Below, one piece after another: positions 38,086-46,861 of a stretch of DNA of 64,000 nucleotides. Positions within the stretch are counted from its first letter, which is position 1, and each line of letters starts with the position of its first letter. Both the position numbers and the translations under genes were made by a program. This DNA is from Pseudomonas hydrolytica (GTDB lineage Bacteria > Pseudomonadota > Gammaproteobacteria > Pseudomonadales > Pseudomonadaceae), in assembly GCF_021495345.1 (NCBI RefSeq), contig NZ_CP099397.1, positions 2,418,001 to 2,482,000 on the forward strand, read 5' to 3'. Below the pieces are notes generated by a model, which saw only the letters and a program-made list of their open reading frames with translations, had not been told where the DNA came from and did no database searches.

Positions 38086-38499
38086 TCAATGGGCGCTGGA
38101 CACTCCGCGCAGGACGGTATCGTTGGCCTGGCGGCTATGCCCGGAGGCGATGTTGCCCAGCGACACCACGCCCACCAGGCGCTTCTCGCGGTTGAGCACC
38201 GGCAGGCGGCGCACCTGCAGGTCCGCCATGTTGGCGGCGACGTGGTCGACGTCCTCGTCGTCGAAGCAGTAGCGCACGTTGCTGCTCATCACCTGACGCA
38301 CCGGCGTATTGCCGTCCAGGCCGGCGGCCACGGCGCGGATGGCGATGTCGCGGTCGGTGACCATGCCGATCAGGCGATCGCCCTCGTTGATCAGCAGCGC
38401 GCCACTGTCGATGTCGGCCATCAGGGTCGCGGCCTCGCGGATGCTGCGCTCGGGTTCGAGGGTGCGGACGTTGCGGGTCATGATCTTGCTGATTTTCAT
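38086..38499 (-). CDS. CBS-domain protein
   Basis: 137 aa consisting of two CBS motifs (about 5-65 and 72-128), with ALLINEGDRLIGMVTDRDIA and RRLPVLNREKRLVGVVSLG. CBS pairs bind adenosine nucleotides and act as energy or ionic-strength sensors; stand-alone forms are common stress proteins of unknown target. The start has AGGAGAG upstream. It is the last gene of a leftward series (40847 to 38086) and ends at the REP-like element. Confidence 0.9.
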   Translation of the reverse strand: MKISKIMTRNVRTLEPERSIREAATLMADIDSGALLINEGDRLIGMVTDRDIAIRAVAAGLDGNTPVRQVMSSNVRYCFDDEDVDHVAANMADLQVRRLPVLNREKRLVGVVSLGNIASGHSRQANDTVLRGVSSAH

Positions 38500-38564
38500 C
38501 GTTGCTCTCCTTTTGCGGATAAGGGCCGCAGGCCCATGGTTTGCGACTGGCCGAATGCGCCAGT

Positions 38565-39335
38565 TCAGGAGTAGCGCACCAGCTGGTGCGGGTAGTTGCC
38601 GACGCGCGAACCCACCACCATTTCACTGACCCAGTCGATCAGGATGCGGGTGTAGGCCTGCTGGTGACGGTCGTCGCTGAGCCCGTGATCGGCGCCGGCG
38701 AGAATGCGGTGGGTGAGCGAGTGGGCCTTGTCGAAGGCCGCGCGGTAGCTCATCAGAGTGGCGTGCGGCACGAAGTCGTCATGCTCGGACTCCACCAGCA
38801 GCACGTCGCCGTGAAAGTCCGCGCAGGCAGCCAGGGCCAGGTTGTCCTGCGGCCGCCACGGCTGCTGCCGGTACTGGGCCAGGCGTGCCTTGTCGAGCTG
38901 ACGCTTGGGCAGGTGCCACTGCTCGTCCCAGTACAGCGCGGGCACGCGCAGTGCCATCCAGCGCACCTTGCGCTGCGCGCTGAGCAGGGTGGTCAGGTAG
39001 CCGCCATAACTGCTGCCGATGACGGCGATACAGTCGCTGTCGACGGCGGGGTGGGCGACCAGGCGGTCGTAGGCGGCGAGGATGTCGCTCAGGTTGTGTT
39101 CGCGGGTAACCCGGCCCTGCGCCCCGATGTCGCGCTCGTGGCCACGCAGATCGAAGGTCAGGCACACGCAACCCAGCCCGGCGATGCCGCGTGCACGCGC
39201 CAGGTCGCGCTGCTGGCTGCCGCCCCAGCCGTGCACGAACAGCACGCCGGGCACCTGGCTGGCCGGGGAAACCAGGGTGCCGGCGATGCTCTCGTCGGCC
39301 ACCTGGATGTCGATGCTTTCGCTATGCACGCTCAT
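38565..39335 (-). CDS. Alpha/beta hydrolase (dienelactone hydrolase/peptidase-like)
   Basis: 256 aa alpha/beta hydrolase. The nucleophile elbow is GSSYGG (Ser109), the acid is Asp186 or Asp187 (ESEHDDFVPH) and the base is His217 (GADHGLS); the oxyanion region is VHGWGG. No signal peptide is seen, so it is cytoplasmic. The substrate is unknown. It overlaps the DUF3182 gene by 14 nt, so the two proteins are probably made together. Confidence 0.87.
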   Translation of the reverse strand: MSVHSESIDIQVADESIAGTLVSPASQVPGVLFVHGWGGSQQRDLARARGIAGLGCVCLTFDLRGHERDIGAQGRVTREHNLSDILAAYDRLVAHPAVDSDCIAVIGSSYGGYLTTLLSAQRKVRWMALRVPALYWDEQWHLPKRQLDKARLAQYRQQPWRPQDNLALAACADFHGDVLLVESEHDDFVPHATLMSYRAAFDKAHSLTHRILAGADHGLSDDRHQQAYTRILIDWVSEMVVGSRVGNYPHQLVRYS

Positions 39336-40419
39336 GCTCAGTAACCCTGACGTACTTGCTGATCAAGCCGAGCCCGTCCTCATCGCCCTGGTACAGACAG
39401 ATCGCCCCCGGCGGTGGCGGCACGTCGCCGTACAGTTCGTGGGTCGAGGCCTGCAGGCTTTGCAGGTCCGGCTGCTCGATGAAGGCCTCCAGCGCGAAGA
39501 TCTCCGCGGCGCTCGCACCACCCACGCGCCAGGACTGTTCCAGCACGCCGCAGCGCGCGCGGCCGACGGTGTTCAGGCCCTGGGCCACGTCATAGTTGCG
39601 CCGCGAGGCGCGAACGGTGGGGTAGGCCTCGAACACCGCCAGCTCGAAGATGCGCGCCTGCTGCACGGCCAGACGCACGGCGCGCGGCAGGTCGAGCGTC
39701 ATCAGTGCCAGGTATTCGCCTCGTACCAGGGTCAGCTCGGAGCCGCCGTAGACCTGGCAACCGCTGTTGTCCGAGGTCAGCTGCTGGATGCCGTAGTAGC
39801 TGAGCGTGACGCCGGCCACGCGAATCTGGCCGACGCTGTAGGTATAGGGCTCCTGCAGGTCCTCTTCGAGCACCAGGCCCAGCTCGCGTATCCGCTGCGG
39901 GTCGATGTCGGCCAGCGCCGCATCCAGCTCGCTGGCCGTACGCAGCACCTGCTGGCCGCGTCCGCCGCAGCCCTCGACCGGCTTGAGGCGCACCGGTCCA
40001 TCGCGCAGAAGGCGCCGGCCGGCTTCCCGTGCATCGTCCAGATCGAAGGCGGTGAAGCCGGGCAGGGTGATGCTTTCGATCTGCCGGGCGAAACGCCGTG
40101 ACCAGCCCTGCGGCACGTAGCGGGGCGAGTCGAGGGTCGGGTGATTGATGGCCTTGGTGGCCTGGAAGGCATGTTCGACCTGACCACCGAAGAAATCCTG
40201 CGGCCCTTCGATGCCCAGCGCCGTCACGTCGCCGACCAGGGTGTCCGAAGGCAGGAAGTAGTACTTGCCCTGGCCGTGCACGCCCGGCTGACTGGGGCCG
40301 AGAAAGGGGCAGCCGAGCAGCGCCGCCAGCTTCTCGCCGAGCAGACGCTGGACGCTGCGTTCATGGGCCGTGGAGTGAGCATCGCTGGGCAACAGCAGCA
40401 GACCGTCAAACCCCATCAT
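39322..40419 (-). CDS. DUF3182-family protein with ATP-grasp-like motif
   Basis: 365 aa from the ATG at 40419, which overlaps the stop of the upstream secreted protein (ATGA). It matches what I know of DUF3182. The segment RLKPVEGCGGRGQ (144-156) looks like the ATP-grasp lysine plus glycine-rich loop, and GLVLEEDL (181-188) with later Asp/Glu-rich strands could complete an ATP-grasp site. If so it would join an acid to an amine or similar using ATP; that is inference. The frame extends far upstream without a stop, but the upstream part is a shadow of the next gene. Confidence 0.8.
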   Translation of the reverse strand: MMGFDGLLLLPSDAHSTAHERSVQRLLGEKLAALLGCPFLGPSQPGVHGQGKYYFLPSDTLVGDVTALGIEGPQDFFGGQVEHAFQATKAINHPTLDSPRYVPQGWSRRFARQIESITLPGFTAFDLDDAREAGRRLLRDGPVRLKPVEGCGGRGQQVLRTASELDAALADIDPQRIRELGLVLEEDLQEPYTYSVGQIRVAGVTLSYYGIQQLTSDNSGCQVYGGSELTLVRGEYLALMTLDLPRAVRLAVQQARIFELAVFEAYPTVRASRRNYDVAQGLNTVGRARCGVLEQSWRVGGASAAEIFALEAFIEQPDLQSLQASTHELYGDVPPPPGAICLYQGDEDGLGLISKYVRVTEHERA

Positions 40420-40847
40420 TGCGGATCCCGCCAGGTACCGCCGCTGCTTTCGCAGTCGATGCGTACCTGCCTGAGATCGCCGGCGCGGTAGTAGTGGGTG
40501 ATCACCTTGGCGTCGTTGGGTACGGCCGGGCGCGGTTTGCCCTGGTCGTCGTCGCCGGCGCGGTAGTTGGCCAGCGTCGCCTGGGTCAGCGCGGCTTCGC
40601 AGCTGCCGATCTTGTCTGCCGCGCAACTGGCAACCTTCTGTTGCTCGCGGCGGATCATGTCGGTGCTTTCGTTGCTGCACGACCAGTCGATGGCACCTTC
40701 GTCCATCCCGGTGAATTCGTAGCACAGTTCCTGTTCCACCTCGGCGATGGCTTCGCTGGAGGCACTCGAAGTGACGTAGCAGGCCTCGGCCCACACCTGG
40801 CCGGCGCTCAGGCAGCCTAGCAGGAGAATCGAAACGGCGGCTCGCAT
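40416..40847 (-). CDS. Small secreted Cys-rich protein, unknown function
   Basis: 143 aa from the ATG at 40847, preferred over the in-frame ATG at 40874 because GAGGAA lies 7 nt upstream and the protein then begins with a clean signal peptide (AAVSILLLGCLSAGQVWA). The mature part has six Cys, suggesting disulfide bonds in the periplasm, and is otherwise hydrophilic with no motif I recognise. The Cys in LLLGC at the signal does not fit a lipobox well because the peptide continues to VWA. First gene of the leftward operon that includes DUF3182. Confidence 0.78.
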   Translation of the reverse strand: MRAAVSILLLGCLSAGQVWAEACYVTSSASSEAIAEVEQELCYEFTGMDEGAIDWSCSNESTDMIRREQQKVASCAADKIGSCEAALTQATLANYRAGDDDQGKPRPAVPNDAKVITHYYRAGDLRQVRIDCESSGGTWRDPQ

Positions 40848-40877
40848 GAAGCATTCCTCAGCATTGGCATTCATGGG

Positions 40878-40906
40878 TTGTGAGCCGCCCCCGAGGGGGT
40901 AAGTTC
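40878..40906 (-). promoter_or_regulatory. ECF/AlgU-like promoter for the secreted-protein/DUF3182 operon
   Basis: On the minus strand GAACTT, 17 nt, TCACAA, preceded by CCAAAACCCT. Its -35 is the left arm of the 13-bp inverted repeat. Confidence 0.5.
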
Positions 40907-40947
40907 AGGGTTTTGGATAAGTGGAAAGGGCAGAAAAACCCTGAACT
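40902..40947. promoter_or_regulatory. Perfect 13-bp inverted repeat holding divergent GAACT elements
   Basis: AGTTCAGGGTTTT (40902-40914) and AAAACCCTGAACT (40935-40947) are exact reverse complements, 20 nt apart. Each arm reads outward as AAAACCCTGAACT, the same text as the -35 region of other promoters in this island. The rightward copy (GAACTC, 17 nt, CACAAA) would serve glgP but has a poor -10. Confidence 0.6.
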
Positions 40948-41037
40948 CGACGGCGTTCCTGCGGCCACAAACTAGAAAGCCGAACGCTCGTTTCGGTGTC
41001 TCACCACTGCGCCGCGCGGCTGCGCGAAGGACAGGCC

Positions 41038-43509
41038 ATGAACGACTCCCAACTGGATACCGACAGCCCCGTCGAACACTTCAAGGCGCTGATTTTGTAC
41101 AAACTGCGCTATGCCGTGGGCAAGGACCCGGCCAACGCCTACGAGCACGACTGGTTCGAAGCCCTGGCGCTGGCCACCCGCGATCAGCTGATCGATCACT
41201 GGGAGGAGTCCTCCACGCAGGTCGATCGCCAGGCCGCCAAGCGCGTCTATTACCTCTCGCTGGAATTTCTCATCGGCCGCCTGCTGATCGACAACCTGAG
41301 CAACCTCGGCCTGCTCGACATCGCACGCCAGGCGATGAGCGAACTGGGCGTGGAGCTCGAGCGCCTGCGTGAGATCGAGCCCGACGCTGCGCTGGGCAAC
41401 GGCGGCCTCGGTCGCCTGGCCGCCTGCTTCATGGAAAGCATGGCGACCCTGCGCCTGGCGGCCCACGGTTACGGCATCCGCTACGAGCACGGGCTGTTCC
41501 GTCAGGCGATCATCGACGGCTGGCAGGCCGAGCAGACCGAGACCTGGCTGGACTTCGGCAACCCCTGGGAATTCGAGCGCCCCGAAGTGGCCTACCGCGT
41601 CGGCTTCGGTGGCGGGGTGACCAATCACGAGCTGGACGACGGCAGCAGTCGTCAGGTCTGGCAGCCGCTGGAAACGGTGCGCGCCATCGCCTACGACACG
41701 CCGGTGGTGGGCTGGCGTGGCGCCGCGGTGAATACCCTGCGGCTGTGGCGTGCCCGCGCGGAGGAAAACCTGCAGCTGGACCGCTTCAATGCCGGCGACC
41801 ACTTTGGCGCCGTGGCTGGCGAGGTACGCGCCGAGAGCATCTCCCAGGTGCTGTACCCGGCGGACGACACCGAGGCCGGCCAGGAGCTGCGTCTGCGCCA
41901 GGAATACTTTTTGGTGTCCGCCTCGCTGCAGGACCTGCTGGACCGCCACATGCGCCTGCACGGTGATCTGCAGAGCCTGCCCGACAAGGTGGCCATCCAG
42001 CTCAACGATACCCACCCGGCCATCGCCGTGGTGGAGATGATGCGCCTGCTGGTGGACGAGCACCGCCTGCCCTGGGAGCAGGCGTGGAGCCTGACGGTGG
42101 CCTCGACGGCCTATACCAATCACACCCTGCTGCCGGAAGCCCTGGAATCCTGGCCGGTGGCGCTGATGGAGCGTCTGCTGCCGCGCCACCTGCAGATCAT
42201 CTACCTGCTCAACGCCGAACATATCGACGCCCTGCGCGCCAAGGACATCCACGATTTCCAGCTGCTGCGCTCCGTGTCCCTGATCGAGGAGGATCACGGG
42301 CGCCGGGTGCGCATGGGCAATCTGGCGTTTCTCGGCGCGCACAGCATCAACGGCGTGTCGGCCCTGCACACGCGGCTGATGCGCGACACGGTGTTTCGCG
42401 ACCTGCACCGGCTGTACCCGAACCGCGTCAATAACAAGACCAACGGCGTGACCTTCCGCCGGTGGCTGTTCCAGGTCAACCCGGGGCTGACCCACCTGCT
42501 GGTGGACACCCTCGGCGAGGCCGTGCTGGAGGAACCGGAAACCGCCCTGGCGCAGCTGGAGCCCTATGCCGAGCGCAAGGCCTTCCGCGAGGAATACGCG
42601 CTGTGCCGCCAGCGCAACAAGGAAGCACTGGCCGAGCGGGTGCGCCTGCTGCTCGGGATCAACCTGGACACCTCGGCGATCTTCGACGTGCACGTCAAGC
42701 GCATCCACGAGTACAAGCGTCAGCTGCTCAACCTGCTGCATACCGTGGCGCTGTACCAGGCCATCCGCAACGATCCCACCACCGAGTGGGTGCCGCGGGT
42801 GAAGATCTTCGCCGGCAAGGCCGCCGCCAGCTACTGGCAGGCCAAGCTGATCATCAAGCTGGCCAACGACATCAGCCGCACCATCAACGGCGATCCGACC
42901 GTGCACGGCCTGCTCAAGCTGGTCTTCATCCCCAACTACAACGTCAGCCTGGCGGAAACCATCATCCCGGCCGCCGACCTTTCCGAGCAGATTTCCACCG
43001 CCGGCATGGAGGCATCGGGCACCAGCAACATGAAGTTCGCGCTCAATGGCGCGCTGACCATCGGCACCCTGGATGGCGCCAACGTGGAAATGGCCGAGCA
43101 GGTGGGCGAGCAGAACATGTTCATCTTCGGCATGACCGCCCAGCAGGTCGAGGCGCGTCGGCGCCTGGCACTGGACATGAGCGATGTGGTGGCCGATTCC
43201 GAACGTCTGCAGGCCGCGCTGGGCGCGATTCGCGATGGCGTGTTCTCGCCGGACGATCCGAGTCGTTACGTGGATTTGGTCGATGGCCTGCTGTACCACG
43301 ACCGCTTCATGGTCTGCGCCGACTTCGAGGCCTACTGGACCGCGCAGCGCCAGGTCGACAAACGCTGGCTGAAGCCCAACGACTGGTGGCGCTCGGCCGT
43401 GTTCAACACGGCGCGCATGGGCTGGTTCTCTTCGGACCGTACCATCAGCGAGTACGCGCGGGACATCTGGCAGGTACCGCTGCCCCCGCGCACGCCTCCG
43501 CAGCAGTGA
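41038..43509 (+). CDS. glgP: GlgP, glycogen/alpha-glucan phosphorylase
   Basis: 823 aa from the ATG at 41038 (AAGGA upstream; an in-frame ATG at 40996 is unlikely). A GT35 phosphorylase with GNGGLGRLAACFMES near the N-terminus and the pyridoxal-phosphate lysine region EASGTSNMKFALNG near the C-terminus, with the arginine-containing phosphate site of the family. It releases glucose-1-phosphate from alpha-glucan ends, feeding GalU or glycolysis. It stands alone between two leftward operons, with the palindromic promoter region upstream. Confidence 0.96.
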   Translation: MNDSQLDTDSPVEHFKALILYKLRYAVGKDPANAYEHDWFEALALATRDQLIDHWEESSTQVDRQAAKRVYYLSLEFLIGRLLIDNLSNLGLLDIARQAMSELGVELERLREIEPDAALGNGGLGRLAACFMESMATLRLAAHGYGIRYEHGLFRQAIIDGWQAEQTETWLDFGNPWEFERPEVAYRVGFGGGVTNHELDDGSSRQVWQPLETVRAIAYDTPVVGWRGAAVNTLRLWRARAEENLQLDRFNAGDHFGAVAGEVRAESISQVLYPADDTEAGQELRLRQEYFLVSASLQDLLDRHMRLHGDLQSLPDKVAIQLNDTHPAIAVVEMMRLLVDEHRLPWEQAWSLTVASTAYTNHTLLPEALESWPVALMERLLPRHLQIIYLLNAEHIDALRAKDIHDFQLLRSVSLIEEDHGRRVRMGNLAFLGAHSINGVSALHTRLMRDTVFRDLHRLYPNRVNNKTNGVTFRRWLFQVNPGLTHLLVDTLGEAVLEEPETALAQLEPYAERKAFREEYALCRQRNKEALAERVRLLLGINLDTSAIFDVHVKRIHEYKRQLLNLLHTVALYQAIRNDPTTEWVPRVKIFAGKAAASYWQAKLIIKLANDISRTINGDPTVHGLLKLVFIPNYNVSLAETIIPAADLSEQISTAGMEASGTSNMKFALNGALTIGTLDGANVEMAEQVGEQNMFIFGMTAQQVEARRRLALDMSDVVADSERLQAALGAIRDGVFSPDDPSRYVDLVDGLLYHDRFMVCADFEAYWTAQRQVDKRWLKPNDWWRSAVFNTARMGWFSSDRTISEYARDIWQVPLPPRTPPQQ

Positions 43510-43515
43510 GGCGCC

Positions 43516-43737
43516 TCAGCGCTGCACGCGGTGCGCCGGGGTGGGGGCGCCTTTCTTCGGATGCAGGATGCGCGTGACCTGCACGTCGGTGAACTCATCC
43601 GGCCATTCGAAGGTGTGCAGCGCGCTGAGGTAGCAGCGCGCCTGATCCGGCGTGAGCTCCTCGCGGTCGGATTCGACCTCGACGCTGTGCGGTTGGTTGT
43701 TGAGGATGTAGCTGATCAGATGCAGGGGCTTGGCCAT
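43516..43737 (-). CDS. Small conserved hypothetical protein
   Basis: 73 aa from the ATG at 43737, which has GGAG 8 nt upstream (GGAGTCACGAC-ATG). The longer frame from 43773 lacks a site and would overlap the candidate promoter. It is hydrophilic, with SYILNNQPHSVEVESDREEL and ALHTFEWPDEF stretches; no domain recognised. It converges on glgP with 6 nt between stops. Confidence 0.72.
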   Translation of the reverse strand: MAKPLHLISYILNNQPHSVEVESDREELTPDQARCYLSALHTFEWPDEFTDVQVTRILHPKKGAPTPAHRVQR

Positions 43738-43770
43738 GTCGTGACTCCGGTTTTGCAGGGTGGATGGGAA

Positions 43771-43800
43771 CATAGACCCGCGCCCTGCTAGGGGGAGTTC
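43771..43800 (-). promoter_or_regulatory. ECF/AlgU-like promoter before the 73-aa protein gene
   Basis: On the minus strand GAACTC, 18 nt, TCTATG, preceded by GAAAAGACT. The -10 is 34 nt before the ATG at 43737. Confidence 0.4.
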
Positions 43801-43868
43801 AGTCTTTTCGTCGGGTGGCGTGTTTGCGTCCAGCGCCTGCGCGACTCACGCCGCGCAGGCCGCTGGCC

Positions 43869-44849
43869 TCAGGTCTTGCTGGGCACGCTTTCGGCCGTGT
43901 CGTTGCCCTGCTTGCGCAGCGTGCGCGCGCGCTTTTCCAGCACCAGGTAGGTGACGCTGGCCAGCAGCAGCGGCAACAGGTAGTAGAGCACCCGGTAGGC
44001 GAGCAGGGCGGCGATGATGCTGGCCTGGCCGTACTGATGCTGCAGCAGGGTGAGGAACACCGCCTCGAGCACGCCAAGACCGGCCGGGATGTGCGCCACC
44101 ACGGCGGCCATGCAGCTGATCAACAGCACGCCGAGCACCGAGGTATAGGTGGCACCTTCCGGCAGCAGCCAGTAGATCAGCGCCGCCATCAGCGCCCAGT
44201 TGCTCGCCCCCAGGCATATCTGCGTCAGCGCCATGCCCAGCGAGGGCAGGGTGATGCCGCGCTCGCGCCAGTGCCAGACGCGCTGGCGCGAGAAGGCGCA
44301 GATGCCGACATAGGCGCTGACGATGCCGAGCAGGGCGAAGCCCACCAGCTGCAGACCGGTCACACCCAGGCCCCAGCTCTCCGGCAACTGCACCTGGCGC
44401 AGGGCGAAGATCACCCCGGCCAGCGCCATGTACCCGGTCCAGTTGGTCAACAGGCCCAGGCTGAGAATGCGCGTCACCGTCGAGGCGCTGAGGCCCAGGC
44501 GCATGTACAGGCGATAGCGCATGGCCACGCCGCCGATCCAGGTGGTGAAGTTCAGGTTGAAGGCGTAGCACACCATCGCCACCGGCATCACCTGACGGGT
44601 CGGCAGATGGTGGCGGCTGTAGCGCCGCGCCAGCAGGTCGTAGCAGCTGAACACCACGTAGCTGGCCAGTACCAGGGCCGCGCCTACCAGCAGGGTCTGC
44701 GCGCTGTAGTCACGCAATGCCTGGCGCACTTCGCCCCAGTCGAGGTTGCGCGCCAGCATGTACAGCAGTGCCGGCACCGCCAGCACGAAAAACAGCGTAA
44801 GCAGGCGTTTTCCCCAGCGCATCCAGGGCTTGTTCTGAGCGCCGTTCAT
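43869..44849 (-). CDS. ybhN: YbhN-like polytopic membrane protein (UPF0104/LPG synthase TM family)
   Basis: 326 aa with about eight predicted spans (first near 17-32, last near 285-305). It carries family features such as NFTTWIGGVAMRYRLY and AAVVAHIPAGLGVLEAVF. The family resembles the flippase half of MprF lysyl-phosphatidylglycerol synthases. Its start overlaps the clsB stop by 4 nt, giving the order ybhP-clsB-ybhN seen in E. coli. A role in phospholipid movement is a family-level guess. Confidence 0.88.
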   Translation of the reverse strand: MNGAQNKPWMRWGKRLLTLFFVLAVPALLYMLARNLDWGEVRQALRDYSAQTLLVGAALVLASYVVFSCYDLLARRYSRHHLPTRQVMPVAMVCYAFNLNFTTWIGGVAMRYRLYMRLGLSASTVTRILSLGLLTNWTGYMALAGVIFALRQVQLPESWGLGVTGLQLVGFALLGIVSAYVGICAFSRQRVWHWRERGITLPSLGMALTQICLGASNWALMAALIYWLLPEGATYTSVLGVLLISCMAAVVAHIPAGLGVLEAVFLTLLQHQYGQASIIAALLAYRVLYYLLPLLLASVTYLVLEKRARTLRKQGNDTAESVPSKT

Positions 44850-46048
44850 CCAGTCTTTTCCTCTTCATAGCAGCAGCTCTTGTCTGCCGGATCGAGTGGT
44901 TTGAGATTCTTGCGGTGGGCCGGCAGCCAGCCGGCGATGGCCGGGAAGCGGCGCAGGAAGTGGAAGCACAGGAACACCACGGGCGCGCGCCACCAGTAGC
45001 CGCGCACCACGCGTTCCAGGGCGATGCGCTGGCAATGCTCGGCCGACAGCTGCTGCAGGTGGTCGTGCAGCAGCTGGTTGAAGGCGCGGTCACGGATGAC
45101 CAGGTTGGCCTCGAGGTTCAGCGCCAGGCTCAGCGGGTCGAGGTTGCTCGAACCCACCGTGACCCATTCCTCGTCCACCAGCGCCACCTTGCCGTGCAGC
45201 GGGCGCTGGCAGTATTCGTAGATCACCACGCCCTCGCGCAGCAGGTAGTTGTAGAGCAGGCGCGAGAATGCCTGGACCCAGCGCATGTCCGGCTGGCCCT
45301 GCAGGATCAGGGTCACCTTCACCCCGCGGCGGGAGGCGTTGCGCAGTGCGCGCAGCACTCGATAGCCCGGGAAGAAATAGGCGTTGGCGATCACCAGGCG
45401 CTGCCGGGCCGCCTCGAATGCCGCCAGGTGCGCGTCTTCGATGTCGGTGGTGTGGCGTTCGTTGTCGCGCTCGAGCAGCATCACCCGCATGTCGCCGACC
45501 GGCGCGCGCGAAGGTTGCGCCGGGCTCGGTTCGCTCAGCGCGGGGCGCAGGAACCGCAGCATGGCCGAATGCAGATCCGCCACCACCGGGCCGCGCACTT
45601 CCACGGCATAGTCCTGCTTGGCCATCTCGCCGAAGTCGCCCAGGTGATCGGCCGAGTAGTTGATGCCGCCGACGAAGGCCAGGTTGCCGTCGATCACCAC
45701 CAGCTTGCGGTGCAGCCGGCGGAACAGGTTGGTGCGCACGCCCAGGCGCTTGGGACTGGGGTCGAAGACATGGACCCTGACGCCTTCGCGGGTCAGCGCC
45801 GAAACGTACTCGCGGCCGAGGTCGGCGGTACCGTAGCCGTCCACGGCGATCACCACCCGCACGCCGCGCCGCGCCGCCTCGATCAGCACCTCCTGCAACT
45901 CCAGGCCGACCTTGTCCTCGCGGATGATGAAGGTCTCCAGCAGCACCTCGACGCGAGCCTCGCGAATGCAGGCGAACACCCGCGGGTAGTAGTCCTCGCC
46001 ATTGATCAGCAGTTCCAGCTGATTGCCGTCACGCCATATGCCACTCAT
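44846..46048 (-). CDS. clsB: ClsB-type cardiolipin synthase (phospholipase D superfamily)
   Basis: 400 aa with two HKD motifs: [16 protein letters not shown] (His113) and [18 protein letters not shown] (His285). It lacks N-terminal membrane spans, as ClsB (YbhO) does, unlike ClsA. It condenses phosphatidyl groups to make cardiolipin at the inner membrane, relevant to osmotic and stationary-phase stress. The ATG at 46048 overlaps the ybhP stop by 4 nt. Confidence 0.93.
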   Translation of the reverse strand: MSGIWRDGNQLELLINGEDYYPRVFACIREARVEVLLETFIIREDKVGLELQEVLIEAARRGVRVVIAVDGYGTADLGREYVSALTREGVRVHVFDPSPKRLGVRTNLFRRLHRKLVVIDGNLAFVGGINYSADHLGDFGEMAKQDYAVEVRGPVVADLHSAMLRFLRPALSEPSPAQPSRAPVGDMRVMLLERDNERHTTDIEDAHLAAFEAARQRLVIANAYFFPGYRVLRALRNASRRGVKVTLILQGQPDMRWVQAFSRLLYNYLLREGVVIYEYCQRPLHGKVALVDEEWVTVGSSNLDPLSLALNLEANLVIRDRAFNQLLHDHLQQLSAEHCQRIALERVVRGYWWRAPVVFLCFHFLRRFPAIAGWLPAHRKNLKPLDPADKSCCYEEEKTG

Positions 46049-46833
46049 AGATGGATCTCCGCAGCCAGCGGGGCATGGTCGGACAGGTGCGACCAGGGTC
46101 GGGTCGAAAGCACCTGCGGCTTGTGCGCGGTGGCGTTGCGCACGTAGATGCGGTCCAGCCGCAGCAACGGACAGCGCGCGGGGAAGCTTCTCGCCGGTTT
46201 GCCATGATGGTGCTTGAACACCTCTGTCAGCGCATGCGGGGCGAGCTGGTCGTCGGCGCGCTGGCGCCAGTCGTTGAAATCGCCGGCCACTATCGCCGGC
46301 GCTGCCGGGTCGAGGGTCGCCAGCAGGTCCAGCAGCAGGCCGAGCTGCTGTCGCCGATGCCGCTCGCGCAGGCCGAGGTGCACGCAGATCGCATGCACTT
46401 CGGCGTGTCCCGGCACGTCCAGGCGGCAGTGCAGCAGACCACGCTGCTCGGTGCCGCTGACCGTGACGTCGAGGTTGTGATACTCGAGGATGGGAAAGCG
46501 CGAGAGCAGGGCGTTGCCATGATCGCCGGCCGGGTAGACCGCATTGCGCCCATAGGCGAACTGCGGCCACATGCTGTCGGCGAGAAACTCGTATTGCGGC
46601 ACGCTGGGCCAGTCCTGAAAGCGCTTGGCATGCATGGCATGGCTGCCCAGCACCTCCTGCAGGAACACCAGATCGGCACCGGTGGCCTGCACCGCGCTGC
46701 GCAGCTCCGGCAGGATGAAGCGCCGGTTGAGCGCAGTGAAGCCCTTGTGCGTGTTGATGGTCAGCACCTCCAGGCGCTTGACCGGGGTGACGCGATCGAT
46801 GATCACCTCGGGATTGGGGATGGTGGTATTCAC
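46045..46833 (-). CDS. ybhP: YbhP-like endonuclease/exonuclease/phosphatase-family protein
   Basis: 262 aa EEP-fold protein with INTHKGF at the start, VFLQEV (metal-binding Glu), [23 protein letters not shown] and the closing [11 protein letters not shown] (catalytic Asp-His). These match Mg-dependent phosphodiesterases or phosphatases; the substrate of YbhP proteins is unknown, though linkage to clsB suggests a lipid or lipid-derived phosphate. It follows the alcohol dehydrogenase gene by 28 nt in the same direction. Confidence 0.9.
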   Translation of the reverse strand: MNTTIPNPEVIIDRVTPVKRLEVLTINTHKGFTALNRRFILPELRSAVQATGADLVFLQEVLGSHAMHAKRFQDWPSVPQYEFLADSMWPQFAYGRNAVYPAGDHGNALLSRFPILEYHNLDVTVSGTEQRGLLHCRLDVPGHAEVHAICVHLGLRERHRRQQLGLLLDLLATLDPAAPAIVAGDFNDWRQRADDQLAPHALTEVFKHHHGKPARSFPARCPLLRLDRIYVRNATAHKPQVLSTRPWSHLSDHAPLAAEIHL

Positions 46834-46861
46834 GGTTGCAGTGCACCTCGTCGGGCCGCGC

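Noticed and set aside
38500..38564. GAACTG...TCGCAA before the CBS gene as another ECF-type promoter
   Set aside because: The spacing is only 14 nt, outside the 16-18 nt seen at the other sites, and the gene can be read from the upstream operon.
40420..40854. Upstream extension of the DUF3182 frame
   Set aside because: It overlaps the secreted-protein gene out of frame. The ATGA overlap at 40419 is the natural start.
40944..40972. GAACTC-N17-CACAAA as a full promoter for glgP
   Set aside because: The -10 lacks the TC found at all other sites, so I keep only the -35-like arm as part of the inverted repeat.
40972..43299. A 775-residue minus-strand frame opposite glgP
   Set aside because: Same antisense shadow effect; the plus strand encodes an intact phosphorylase with all motifs.
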